Positions 1-8,589 of a stretch of 64,000 bases of DNA are shown here, piece after piece. Source of the DNA: WHSW01 sp963767475. Its GTDB lineage: Bacteria; Actinomycetota; Thermoleophilia; Solirubrobacterales; 70-9. The position numbers were made by a program, and so were the translations under genes. The notes below the pieces were generated by a model. The model searched no databases. It saw only the letters and a list, made by a program, of their open reading frames with translations, and was not told where the DNA came from. The first letter of the stretch is position 1; every line of letters starts with the position of its first letter. The DNA lies in contig CAVYEI010000005.1 of the NCBI GenBank assembly GCA_963767475.1, positions 496,001 to 560,000 on the forward strand, written 5' to 3'.

Positions 1-719
1 AGCAGGCTCTCCGACAGCGCCGCGTCGCGGCAGGCCAGCCAGCCGATCCGCAGCCCGGGGAGGCCGTAGGTCTTCGACATCGAGGAGATGCTGATCGCCC
101 GCTCGGAGAGCGCGGCGGCGACCGGCAGCGCCTCGCCATAGGCGAGCTCGCGGTATGTCTCGTCGACGAGCAGGTGGACGTCGCCGTGGCGCTCGACCAG
201 CTCGACGATCGCCTCCAGCGTCGCCCGCTCGATCATCGCTCCGGTCGGGTTGTGCGGATACGTGAGGCTGAGCAGGCGGGTCTGAGGTCGCAGGGCGGCC
301 TCGAGCCGCTCCAGGTCGAGCTCCCAGCCATCGTCGAAGCGCAGCTCGAGCCGCTCGACCTCGGCCCCGAGCGCCGTCGGCGTCTCCAGGTTGGTGGCGT
401 AATTGGGGCTCGAGATCAGGGCGTGCTCGCCGCGGTCGAGGAGCGCCGTCGCGACCATGAACAGCGCCGCCGCGGCGCCGGCGGTGACGATCACGTCGTC
501 GGCTCGCAGCGGCGGCGCGTCGGCGGCGATCAGCTCCCGCAGATGGGGGGTGCCGCGGTGGTCGCCGTACTGGAGCAGCAGGTCCGAGAGCTCGGCCTCG
601 ATCCCGTAGTCGGCGAGGCGCATGTCCGAGAACGAGCTCTCCGAGAGGTTGTTGGCGATCGCCTCGTAGCCGAGCTCCTCGGGCGACTCGATCTCGATCG
701 GCATCCGCCGGTAGCGCAT
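1..719 (-). CDS. PLP-dependent class I/II aminotransferase (C-terminus beyond window edge)
   Basis: Fold-type I aminotransferase; about 239 codons are visible and the gene runs off the left edge, so roughly the last third is missing. Seen: a glycine/alanine-rich PLP-phosphate loop TAGAAAAL (residues ~77-84), YPHNPTG (~152), VDETYRE (~185, the Asp that holds the pyridine nitrogen) and SMSKTYGLPGLRIGW with the Schiff-base Lys near residue 216. These motifs are typical of the AspAT/HisC/MalY superfamily; the substrate cannot be read from the sequence. The ATG at 719 gives MRYRRMPIEIESPEEL; an ATG at 704 is an alternative. It is divergent from the secreted protein gene beginning at 781, and the two share a short promoter region. 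Confidence 0.85.
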   Translation of the reverse strand, partial: MRYRRMPIEIESPEELGYEAIANNLSESSFSDMRLADYGIEAELSDLLLQYGDHRGTPHLRELIAADAPPLRADDVIVTAGAAAALFMVATALLDRGEHALISSPNYATNLETPTALGAEVERLELRFDDGWELDLERLEAALRPQTRLLSLTYPHNPTGAMIERATLEAIVELVERHGDVHLLVDETYRELAYGEALPVAAALSERAISISSMSKTYGLPGLRIGWLACRDAALSESL

Positions 720-780
720 CGGTGCCGATGCTATTCGGAGGCGGCGCAACCATTCGCCCAGCCGTGGGTTGACCGTGAAG

Positions 781-3172
781 ATGTCGAGACCGAGCGGCCG
801 CCGGGGGGCCGCGACCACCGCGATCCTGCTGGCGCTCACGACCCTCGGGCTGGCGGCGGCTACGAACGCGTCCGCTGCCAAGCAACCGCGGCTGAAGCTC
901 GAGTCGCTCTCCAGCTCACCGGACCTGGTCAGCGGCGGCGAGGCGCTGGTCTCGGTGGCGGTGCCCAAGGGCGTCAAGCCGTCGAAGGTCCGCGTGCGCC
1001 GCAACGGCCGCAACGTGACCGCGAAGCTGACGTCCACCGGCGACGACCCGCGCCTGCTGGTCGGGCTGATCGACGGTCTGCGTGCCGGCGTCAACCGGAT
1101 TTCGGCGCGCGCCCCCGGTTCCAGCCGCGCGGGCGAGCTCGATCTGTTCAACTCGTCGATCACCGGAGCGCTGTTCTCGGGGCCGCAGCAGTCGCCGTTC
1201 TACTGCCGTACCGAGGACGCCGGGCTCGGGGCGCCCAGCGACGCGAGCTGCTCGGCGCCGGTCCAGGTCGAGTACCGCTACCGGTCCACCGGCGGCGGCT
1301 TCAAGCCGCTGGCCGACCCGGCGATCCGTCCGCCCGACCTCGCTCAGACGACGACCCGCGACGGGCGCACGGTCGACTACGTGGTCCGGGTCGAGTCGGG
1401 GACGATCAACCGCTCGATCTATCGCTGGGCGATCCTGGCGCCCGGCGGAGAGCTCGGCGAAGGCTGGAACCAGCGCCTGATCCAGAGCTTCGGTGGCGGC
1501 TGCGGGGCCGGCTATCAGCAGGGCTCGTCCGGGATCGGCACGGTGCTCGATGACCGCCAGCTCTCCCGCGGCTACTCGGTGATCAGCTCCAGCCTCACGG
1601 TCCTCGGCACCGCCTGCAACGACGTGCTCTCGGCGGAGACGGTCTCGATGGTCAAGGAGCACGTGATCGAGACCCTGGGCAGGCCGCCGGTGTGGACGAT
1701 CGGCGAGGGCGGATCGGGGGGCTCGATCCAGGCTCAGCTGATCGCCCAGAACTACCCCGGGCTGCTCGACGGCCTCCTGCCCTCGGCGAGCTTTCCCGAC
1801 GCCGCCGCGCCCGACTATCCGGACTGCCGTCTGTTGAACGCCTATTTCGCGACCGCTGTTGGAGCCGGGCTCACCGACGTACAGCGGCGGGCGATCACCG
1901 GCATGGCCGATCCCGACGGCTGCCTTGCTCTCGGCGCCGGGGCCGACGTCGTCAACGCCACCGAGGGCTGCGACGAATCGGTCGTGCCGGCGTCGGCGAT
2001 CTTCGACCCGGTCACCAACCCCGGCGGAGCCAGGTGCACGGTCTGGGACAGCATGGTGAACGTCTACGGCCGCGATCCGGCCACCGGCTACGCGCGCCGA
2101 TCACTCGACAACGTCGGCGTCCAGTACGGGCTGGCGGCTCTGCAGGCGGGCACGATCACCGTCCCTCAGTTCCTCGACCTGAACGAGGCGATCGGCGGCT
2201 ATGACAACAACGGGGAGATCGTCGCCGGGCGCACGGTCGCCGATCCAACCGCGCTTGGGCTCTCTCATATCGACCGGGCGCGTGAACGCCGGCGCCGGCG
2301 GCTTCACGGAGGTGCCGATCGTCGACGCGCGCAACTACGTCGACGACGAGATCAACGTCCACCAATACGTCAACACCTACAAGCTCCGCGCCCGGCTCGA
2401 GCGCCTCAACGGCACGGCGGCCAACCATGTGATGTTCCGGGCGCAGGGCAACGCGAACGTGAACGCGATGAACGACGCGGCGATCGAGACGATCGCGACC
2501 TGGCTCGACCGGATCGAGGCCGATGGCTCCGGCGCCGGCCTCGCCGAGAAGGTGATCGCGAACAAGCCCGCCGACGCCGTCGACGCCTGCTGGACCAACG
2601 GCGGCCAGCGCACCAACGGCGCCGCGGTGATCGGCGACCCCAACCTCTGCGAGACCACCTATCCACCGCACAGCCTGCCCGTCCAGCAGGCCGGCAAGCC
2701 GCTCTCCTCGCTGGCGCTCAAGTGCCAGCTGCGAGCGACGAGTTCGTCCGACTACCCGCCGATGTCCGCTGCTCAGGCCGCGCGCCTGGCCGCGATCTAT
2801 CCGAGCGGCGTCTGCGATTGGTCGAAGCCCGGGGTGGAGGAGCAGGGCTTGAGCGGAACCTGGCTCTCGTTCGGCCCCTCTCACCAGGTAAAGCCACGCA
2901 CGCGCTCGCTGAAGCTCCGCGCCAGCGGGGGAGCCAGGTTGACGCTCACCGCGACCCTGCGACCGTGCCCGGAGACGACCTGGCAGCGGGTGGTGTTCGA
3001 GCGAAAGCGGCGCCGCGAGTGGCGAAAGATCGAGGCGAAGCTGGTCACGGGCGGCCGCTGCCGGGCGAAGCTTCGGCTGAAGCTCGACCATGCACTGGAG
3101 GTGCGAGTCAGCTCGAAGGCGAGCGACGGCTACGCCGGCGCGCACTCGAAGCGGATCAAACTGGCCCCGTAG
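781..3172 (+). pseudogene. Secreted DUF6351-type protein, one-base frameshift
   Basis: A signal peptide (hydrophobic run to about residue 32, ending in TNASA) begins a protein of about 796 residues. The first part reads in one frame to about 2250. The rest, from about 2270 (STGRVNAGAGGFTEVPIVDA), reads in the next frame to the stop at 3172; removing one base near 2255 joins them. GEGGSGGSIQAQL near residue 308 looks like a nucleophile-elbow Gly-x-Ser-x-Gly region, and many Cys suggest an exported, disulfide-bonded enzyme. I associate it with the DUF6351 group (alpha/beta-hydrolase-like), function unknown. The C-terminal ~90 residues form a Lys/Arg-rich probable beta domain. GTG 775 and TTG 769 are in-frame alternative starts. 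The shift may be a sequencing error, since both halves keep good codon use. Confidence 0.7.
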
Positions 3173-3198
3173 CGCCCGGGTGAGCGACAATCAACTCG

Positions 3199-3336
3199 AT
3201 GGCGCAGGTGGTCAAGCAAAAGCCGGAGTGTCGCCACTGCGGCGCGGTGCTCGAGCATTCGCTCAGCCGCTGCCCGCGCTGCGGCAAGCGCTCGTGGCTG
3301 AACATCTTCTTCCGCGGCCTCGGGCAGCGGTACTAG
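3199..3336 (+). CDS. 45-residue zinc-ribbon peptide
   Basis: A very small protein with two CxxC knuckles: CRHC at residues 11-14 and CPRC at 25-28, separated by 10 residues, the spacing of a rubredoxin-like zinc ribbon. The tail (WLNIFFRGLGQRY) is hydrophobic and basic. Its stop is one base before the start of the NYN nuclease at 3338, so the two are very likely translated from one message. Such ribbons usually bind nucleic acid or a protein partner; which one is inference. Start ATG at 3199 is the only one that covers both knuckles. Confidence 0.75.
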   Translation: MAQVVKQKPECRHCGAVLEHSLSRCPRCGKRSWLNIFFRGLGQRY

Positions 3337-3337
3337 C

Positions 3338-3706
3338 TTGCGCTACGTCGTCGACGCGATGAACGTAATCGGGACCCGCCCCGACGGCTGGTGGAAGGAT
3401 CGCGATGCGGCGATGGCGCGCCTCGTCGACCGGCTCGAGCGCTGGTCGGCCGAGACCGGCGACGAGATCACCGTGGTCTTCGAGCGCAAGCCCAACCCGC
3501 CGCTCTCCTCGCCGGTGATCGAGGTTGCCCACGCGCCGAAGCCGGGCCCGAACTCCGCCGACGATGAGATCGTCCGCCGGGTCCGCGCCGATCCGAACCC
3601 GAGCTCGATCAGGGTGGTCACCTCCGACCATCTGCTCAGCGACCTCGTGCACGGGCTCGGGGCGACGGTGGAGCCGGCGGCCTCGTTTCGCGACCGGATC
3701 GACTGA
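3338..3706 (+). CDS. NYN (YacP-like PIN-fold) nuclease
   Basis: 122-residue single-domain protein. YVVDAMNVIG (residues 3-12) places Asp6 and Asn9 where NYN/PIN ribonucleases bind metal; SADDEI (73-78) and VVTSD (93-97) supply the other acidic residues, so the active site looks complete. The family cuts RNA with Mg or Mn; YacP/Rae1 of Bacillus is a ribosome-associated endoribonuclease, but this protein is shorter and its target is unknown. TTG start at 3338 follows the zinc-ribbon stop by one base, which argues for coupled translation. The GIY-YIG-like gene follows 11 bases after its stop. Confidence 0.82.
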   Translation: MRYVVDAMNVIGTRPDGWWKDRDAAMARLVDRLERWSAETGDEITVVFERKPNPPLSSPVIEVAHAPKPGPNSADDEIVRRVRADPNPSSIRVVTSDHLLSDLVHGLGATVEPAASFRDRID

Positions 3707-3717
3707 CGCCGGTCGCG

Positions 3718-4284
3718 ATGGCCTCGCGCGTGTACGTGATCGAGCTGGCGCCCGAGGCGGGGCGGCGCCGCGACCCACGGATTCCCTGGGTCTACGTCGG
3801 CTCCAGCGCCCGCGACCCCGAGATCCGCTTCGACCAGCATCGCCGCGGCTACAAGTCGTCGGGCCTGGTGAAGCGCTTCGCCCTGCGGCTGCGCCCGGAC
3901 CTCTACGACGACCTGGGGTCGTTTCGAGGCTCGGCGAAGGCCGCCGAGGCGGAGCAGCTGCGCGCCCGGGAGCTCGCCACCTGCGGCTTCGTCGCCCACA
4001 GCGACGGGACCTCGTACGGCAAGGACGGCGGCGATTGGAGCGAGTGGGACGCCGCGCGGCTGGAGCGGGTCGGCGGCCACGTCGATGCCGCCGCCGCCGA
4101 GCTGGCCGAGTCGGCGTTCGAGCCGCTGACCGCCGATCGCTGCGCTCGGCTGCTCCACGGCGAGCGCGGCTTCTGGGTCACCGACTACATCGACCAGGAC
4201 GATCCGCCTCCCGGCTACGGGCTGTTCTCACACGTGGAACTGAGCGCGCTTGGAGCCCGGGTGAAGCTCGTCAGCGACCGCTAG
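3718..4284 (+). CDS. GIY-YIG-like nuclease domain protein
   Basis: 188 residues. The N-terminus shows a GIY-YIG layout: VYVIEL (5-10) as the first strand, WVYVGSS (24-30) as the second, then IRFDQH with candidate catalytic Arg37 and His41, and a candidate metal-binding Glu in AEAEQL (77-81). The remaining ~100 residues include a Trp/Asp-rich stretch (GKDGGDWSEWD) and resemble nothing I know. Family enzymes are DNA endonucleases or repair proteins; here the divergent signature makes activity uncertain. Third gene of the trio that starts at 3199. Its last 4 bases overlap the end of the convergent metallo-hydrolase gene. Confidence 0.6.
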   Translation: MASRVYVIELAPEAGRRRDPRIPWVYVGSSARDPEIRFDQHRRGYKSSGLVKRFALRLRPDLYDDLGSFRGSAKAAEAEQLRARELATCGFVAHSDGTSYGKDGGDWSEWDAARLERVGGHVDAAAAELAESAFEPLTADRCARLLHGERGFWVTDYIDQDDPPPGYGLFSHVELSALGARVKLVSDR

Positions 4285-5150
4285 GGAAGCCCGAGGATCT
4301 GAGCGACGTTCTCGCGGTGCACGGCCTCATAAGGGGCGAAGTAGTTGATCGACCCGGCGGCGAGCGGTTCGGCGATCAGCTCGCGAAGGCTCGCGTCGCG
4401 CAGCTCGGGTTCGGCGGGCAGGCGTTCGAGCACGCCGATGTATTGCTGGGTCGCGCGAATCAGGTCCTTGTCGTAGCCGCCGGCGGCGATCACCTCCGGG
4501 TCGCCGTGGTTGGGCAGGATGCGGTCGGGCGCCAGGCGCCAGAGGCGGTCGAGCTCGTCGCGGTGGACGCCGAGCTTCTCCGGCTCGCCGACATAGGTGA
4601 TCGTGTCCTCCATCGTGTCGCCGGCGAGCAGTAGGCGCTCGCGCTCGAGCCAGAGCACGGTCGCGTCGTCGCTGTGGATGTCCGCCTGAATCAGCTCGAC
4701 CTCGATCCGCCCGATCCGCAGTCGCTCGCTGCCGGCGAACACCCGACTCGGCAGGACGAGGGGATTGATCGCCGGCGGGCCCTCATGCGAGCCCGCCTCG
4801 ATCGCCGCCCTGTGGCGCTCGAGCAGCGCTGCCGTGCGCTCGTTGGCGATCACCTCGGCGTCGGCGAAGACCTTGGTGCCGGCGACGTGATCGAGATGCC
4901 AGTGGCTGAGGACGACGGTGAACCGGCGAGCCCCCTCACGCTCGAGCCTCTCGCGGACCTCGCGCGCGTGCTCGATCGAGACGTGGGTGTCGTAGACCAG
5001 CGCCTCGCCATCGTCGACGATCGCATAACTGGCGATTCCGAGCGAGAGCGCCCCCTCGTCGACCCAGTTGGGCTCGTCGGCGAAGCGATGCCCCTCGATC
5101 CGCCCGTCGTAGAAGGCGAGCACGTTCGGGGCCGGGCGCAGGAGGCGCAT
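4281..5150 (-). CDS. Metallo-beta-lactamase-fold hydrolase
   Basis: 289 residues. The zinc motif SHWHLDH (residues 83-89) matches HxHxDH; downstream GDTMED and NHGD supply the usual later Asp and His ligands. The N-terminal beta strand YAIVDDGEALVYDTH is typical of the superfamily (glyoxalase II, lactonases, sulfatases). It lacks an RNase-specific beta-CASP insertion, so it is a small-molecule hydrolase; substrate unknown. Last gene of the operon that begins at 10539, five bases after the ABC permease stop, so it may act on a compound handled by that exporter (inference). Confidence 0.85.
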   Translation of the reverse strand: MRLLRPAPNVLAFYDGRIEGHRFADEPNWVDEGALSLGIASYAIVDDGEALVYDTHVSIEHAREVRERLEREGARRFTVVLSHWHLDHVAGTKVFADAEVIANERTAALLERHRAAIEAGSHEGPPAINPLVLPSRVFAGSERLRIGRIEVELIQADIHSDDATVLWLERERLLLAGDTMEDTITYVGEPEKLGVHRDELDRLWRLAPDRILPNHGDPEVIAAGGYDKDLIRATQQYIGVLERLPAEPELRDASLRELIAEPLAAGSINYFAPYEAVHRENVAQILGLP

Positions 5151-5155
5151 CCGGA

Positions 5156-5890
5156 TCAGGGCGTGCGCCGGCGCAGCGTCGCCGCGCCGAGCGCCAGGGC
5201 GAGGACGATCGTGCCAGCGACGACGACCACGTCGAGCGCGAACTCCGACCCCAGGGGCGCCGACGACGCCGCGCGCGAGAGGCCGTCGAAGGCGTAGGTG
5301 ATCGGGAGGAAGTCGCTGACCGTGTCGAGCGCCGGCGCCATCTGGTCGCGCGGCGTGAACAGGCCGCAGAGGAGGATCTGGGGGAGCAGGAAGGCCGGCA
5401 TGAACTGCACGGCCTGGAACTCGCTCTTGGCGAAGGCGCTGACGAAGAGGCCGAGCGCCATCCCCACCAGGCCGTTGGCGATCGCAAGCGCGATCACGAG
5501 TGCCACGGAGTGCCCGGCGTCGAGGTCGAGGAAGGCAAAACCGACCGCGGAGACGAGCCCCGCCTGCAGCGCGGCGACCGCGCCGAAGGCGATCGCGTAG
5601 CCGGCCAGCAGGTCGATCTTTGCCATCGGCATCGTCATCAGCCGCTCCAGCGTGCCCGTCGTGCGCTCGCGCAGCATCGTGATGCTGGTCGCCAGGAACA
5701 TCGTGATCAGCGGAAACAGCCCGAGCAGCGGGATCCCGATCCGCGCGAACTCATCGGCGTCGTTGATCACGTAGCGGACGAGGACGAGCAGCACCACCGG
5801 GACGACCAGCAGCAACCCGATCGTGCGCGGGTCGTGTCGCAGCTGACGGATGACGCGGGCCGCGACCGAGAGCGTGATCCGGGCGCTCAT
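5156..5890 (-). CDS. ABC-2 type exporter permease
   Basis: 244 residues with about six hydrophobic spans: TIGLLLVVPVVLLVLV near residue 25, FLATSITM, an AIAFGAVAALQAGLVSAVGF span, VALVIALAIANGLVG, FLLPQILLCGLF and a C-terminal VVVVAGTIVLALALG. The cytoplasmic segment TMLRERTTGTLERLMTMP is the conserved ABC-2 coupling motif. It overlaps the ATPase stop by ATGA (5887-5890), so the two are translationally coupled and form one exporter; export substrate unknown. Confidence 0.88.
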   Translation of the reverse strand: MSARITLSVAARVIRQLRHDPRTIGLLLVVPVVLLVLVRYVINDADEFARIGIPLLGLFPLITMFLATSITMLRERTTGTLERLMTMPMAKIDLLAGYAIAFGAVAALQAGLVSAVGFAFLDLDAGHSVALVIALAIANGLVGMALGLFVSAFAKSEFQAVQFMPAFLLPQILLCGLFTPRDQMAPALDTVSDFLPITYAFDGLSRAASSAPLGSEFALDVVVVAGTIVLALALGAATLRRRTP

Positions 5891-6630
5891 GATCGCACTC
5901 CCTCCGTCGTCTCGGCCTGCTCGCGTTCGCGGATCAGGCGGACGAACGCCTCGCCGACGTCGCGCGCTCCGACTCGCTCCCGCAGCTCGGCGGGCGTTCC
6001 CGTCGCCAGCAGCTCGCCATCTCGCATCAGCAGCAGCGAGTCGCAGCGCTCGGCCTCGTCCATGACGTGGCTCGAGATCAGCAGCGTCGCGCCGCCGTCG
6101 ACGAGCTCGCGGAACGTTCTCCAGAGGTCGTCGCGGAGCACCGGGTCGAGGCCAACCGTCGGCTCGTCGAGGATCAAGAGGCGGGGGCGGGCGAGCAGTG
6201 TCGTCGCCAGCGAGACGCGTGTCCGCTGGCCTCCCGACATCTCGCCGACGAGCCGCTCGTGCTCGGCCCGCATGCCCACCACCTCGAGCGCCGCGTCGAT
6301 CTCCGCCGGGCCTACTCCGAGCACGCTGGCGAAGAAGCGCAGGTTCTCGCCGGCGGTCAGGTCTTCGTAGACCGATGGCGCCTGGGTCATGTAGCCGACC
6401 TGGCGGCGAAGCCCGGGCGAGCCCGCCTCCTGTCCGAGCACGGTGACGGCGCCGCCGAGCACCTCTTGGACGCCGACGATCGCCCGCAGCAGGGTGGACT
6501 TGCCCGAGCCGCTGGGGCCGAGCAGGCCGGTGATCCGCTGCGCCGCGACCTCGACCGCGAGGCCCGGGATCACGAGCTTTGTACCTCGCTGGATTTGCAG
6601 ATTCTCGATCGTGATCGCGGCCGGAGTCAT
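5887..6630 (-). CDS. ABC exporter ATPase (ABC-2 family)
   Basis: 247 residues from the ATG at 6630 (MTPAAITIENLQIQRG); a longer in-frame extension runs antisense to nothing conserved and is not needed. Walker A GPSGSGKST, Q-loop YMTQAP, signature MSGGQRTRVSLA, Walker B LLILDEPTVGLDP and switch His in SSHVMDEAE are all present, so it should hydrolyse ATP. Architecture is that of drug/antibiotic exporters (DrrA-like). Start overlaps the upstream mini-FAD gene and stop overlaps the permease, each by 4 bases. Confidence 0.9.
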   Translation of the reverse strand: MTPAAITIENLQIQRGTKLVIPGLAVEVAAQRITGLLGPSGSGKSTLLRAIVGVQEVLGGAVTVLGQEAGSPGLRRQVGYMTQAPSVYEDLTAGENLRFFASVLGVGPAEIDAALEVVGMRAEHERLVGEMSGGQRTRVSLATTLLARPRLLILDEPTVGLDPVLRDDLWRTFRELVDGGATLLISSHVMDEAERCDSLLLMRDGELLATGTPAELRERVGARDVGEAFVRLIREREQAETTEGVRS

Positions 6631-7136
6631 TCGTGGTTCCCTTCGTTGCCTCTGAGCTGACGGCCCAGTGCGACTGCGAGACCTATCACGTCCTCGCCTG
6701 CGGGACCGGCCGCGCAGTCGCCAAGCGCCCAGACATGAGGCGCCCCGACGACCTGCAGGGTCTCGTCGACGGGCACCCGTCCCCGATCGTCGACCGGCAG
6801 CCCGAGCTGCGCCGCAGGGGGGTTGGAACCGATCCCTCCCGAGCCTGCCCCAAGCGCGACGACGAGCTCGGCGTAGGCGATCGTCAGCCTCCCTCCCTCG
6901 GAGCGGACGGCGACGATCCGCCGGTCGGGGTTGATCTCGACGACCACCCCGGGCACCAGATCGGCGCCCGGGCAGCTCGTCCACAGACCAGCCAGGGTCG
7001 GGTTGACGAGCGTTGCCTCGCCGACGCCGCGGGCGACGTGACTGCCGGCGAGGCCGCCACCCGCGACCAGGATTCCGCCTCTGGCGACCCGGGGCCGGGC
7101 AGTGAAATGAGCGCCATTCGAGTCCGCCGTATTCAT
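6627..7136 (-). CDS. Miniature FAD-binding protein (NDH-2-like, NAD domain absent)
   Basis: 169 residues where relatives (type II NADH dehydrogenase / pyridine nucleotide-disulfide family) have about 400. GGILVAGGGLAGSHVARG (20-37) is the FAD dinucleotide fold; AELVVALGAG (89-98) is the segment that normally precedes the NAD domain; then LGLPVDDRGRVPVDETLQV and HVWALGDCA (134-142) rejoin the C-terminal FAD site. The NAD(P)-binding domain between them and part of the N-terminal half are gone, without stop codons. ATG 7136 overlaps the zwf stop by ATGA, and the stop overlaps the ATPase start. It may bind flavin without using NAD(P)H, or may be a decaying gene kept in frame by coupling. Earlier in-frame starts lie inside zwf. 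Confidence 0.7.
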   Translation of the reverse strand: MNTADSNGAHFTARPRVARGGILVAGGGLAGSHVARGVGEATLVNPTLAGLWTSCPGADLVPGVVVEINPDRRIVAVRSEGGRLTIAYAELVVALGAGSGGIGSNPPAAQLGLPVDDRGRVPVDETLQVVGAPHVWALGDCAAGPAGEDVIGLAVALGRQLRGNEGNHE

Positions 7137-8587
7137 CGGACCGCCTCCTCGACCGATGCCGGAGCCACCCGCCAAGTGCGTGCGAACGGCAGCCGCCAGC
7201 GCCTCGGCGCGATCAGGTCGTGGACGGCATCCGGGCCCCAGGAGCCCTGCGCGTAGGGATGCACCGGTGGCGGCGCCTGCAGCAGGGGCGCCGAGACCTC
7301 CCACAGCCGCTCGATTCCGGCGGCCGTCGTGAACAGGGTCGGGTCGCCGTTGACGGCGTCCAGCAGCAGTCGTTCGTAGGCCTCGAGCACGTCGGTCTGA
7401 TCACCGGTCTCGGCGGTCGAGAACTGCATGCTGAGCTTGTCGAGCGCCATCCCGGGACCCGGGCGCTTGCCGTAGAAGGAGAGCGAGAGACGCGAGCAAT
7501 CGGCGAGGTCGAAGGTAAGGTGGTCGGGGCCGTATTCGCCGACTCCCGCGCCCGCTCCGAACATGCTCCGCGGCGGCTCGCGAAAGGCGATCGAGATGAT
7601 CCGCGCGCCCTCCGCCAGCCGCTTGCCGGTGCGCACGTAGAAGGGCACGCCGGACCAGCGCCAGTTGTCGATCTCGCAGCGCAGGGCGACCAGGGTCTCG
7701 GTCTGCGAGTCGCCTGCGACCCCGCGATGGTCGCGGTAGCCCTCGTATTGGCCGCGCACCACATGCGACGGATCGATCGGCGTCAGCGAGTCGAAGACCT
7801 TGTTCTTCTCGGCGCTGATTGCCGCCGGTGAAAGCATCGTCGGCGGCTCCATGGCGACGAACGCGAGCACCTGCAGCAAGTGGCTGACGACCATGTCGCG
7901 GTAGGCGCCGGTCCCCTCATAGAACCCGGCCCGCCCGCCGACGCCGAGCGTCTCGGGAACGTCGATCTGGACGTGATCGATGTGGTTTCGGTTCCAGATC
8001 GGTTCGAAGAGGCCGTTGGCGAAGCGCAGCGCGAGGATGTTCTGCGCCGCCTCCTTGCCGAGGAAGTGGTCGATGCGGAAGATCTGCTCCTCGGCAAAGA
8101 CCTCGTGCACGATCCCGTTGAGCTCCCGGGCGCTGGCGAGGTCGGTGCCGAACGGTTTCTCGAGCACCACTCGAGAGCCAGGCGCCAGGCCGGCGTCGCG
8201 GATCTGGGCGACGACCTGACCGGCGGCTGCGGGTGGAACGCTGAGATAGTGAAGGCGACCGGGGTCGCCACCCAGCCTCGCCTCCGCCCGGGCGACCGCC
8301 TCGGCGAGGTCGGCGGCGCCGGCGCTCTGGGCGACATAGGTGAGATGCCGGGTGAAGGCCTCGAGCTCGGCGGGCTCGAGTGCGTCGCGGGAGAACTCCT
8401 CGCACGCCTCGCGTGCGATCGCGCGGAAGCGCTCGTCGTCGAGCCGCTCCAGCGAGGTTGCGACGAGCTCGAACTGCGGCATCAGCCCCGCGACGTGGAG
8501 GTGCAGGATCGCCGGCAGCAGCTTGCGGCGGGCGAGGTCGCCGGTCGCCCCGAAGAGGACGATCACGTGTGGTTGCGGCGAGGCCAT
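7133..8587 (-). CDS. zwf: Glucose-6-phosphate 1-dehydrogenase
   Basis: 484 residues, normal family length. VLFGATGDLARRKLLPA (residues ~10-26) is the NADP-binding GxxGDLA motif; EKPFGTD (~143) and RIDHFLGKE (~167-175) carry the catalytic Lys/His and substrate-phosphate contacts; the ANGLFEPIWNRNHIDHV region follows. First enzyme of the oxidative pentose phosphate pathway, giving NADPH in the cytoplasm. It starts two bases after the GH15 stop, a coupling of glucose release with NADPH production that is common in actinobacteria. Stop overlaps the mini-FAD start. Confidence 0.96.
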   Translation of the reverse strand: MASPQPHVIVLFGATGDLARRKLLPAILHLHVAGLMPQFELVATSLERLDDERFRAIAREACEEFSRDALEPAELEAFTRHLTYVAQSAGAADLAEAVARAEARLGGDPGRLHYLSVPPAAAGQVVAQIRDAGLAPGSRVVLEKPFGTDLASARELNGIVHEVFAEEQIFRIDHFLGKEAAQNILALRFANGLFEPIWNRNHIDHVQIDVPETLGVGGRAGFYEGTGAYRDMVVSHLLQVLAFVAMEPPTMLSPAAISAEKNKVFDSLTPIDPSHVVRGQYEGYRDHRGVAGDSQTETLVALRCEIDNWRWSGVPFYVRTGKRLAEGARIISIAFREPPRSMFGAGAGVGEYGPDHLTFDLADCSRLSLSFYGKRPGPGMALDKLSMQFSTAETGDQTDVLEAYERLLLDAVNGDPTLFTTAAGIERLWEVSAPLLQAPPPVHPYAQGSWGPDAVHDLIAPRRWRLPFARTWRVAPASVEEAVR

Positions 8588-8589
8588 CG

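Noticed and set aside
5887..6984. A 365-residue version of the ABC ATPase
   Set aside because: The extra N-terminus overlaps the mini-FAD gene in another frame and is Arg/Gly-rich; the ATG at 6630 gives the normal ATPase length and an ATGA overlap.
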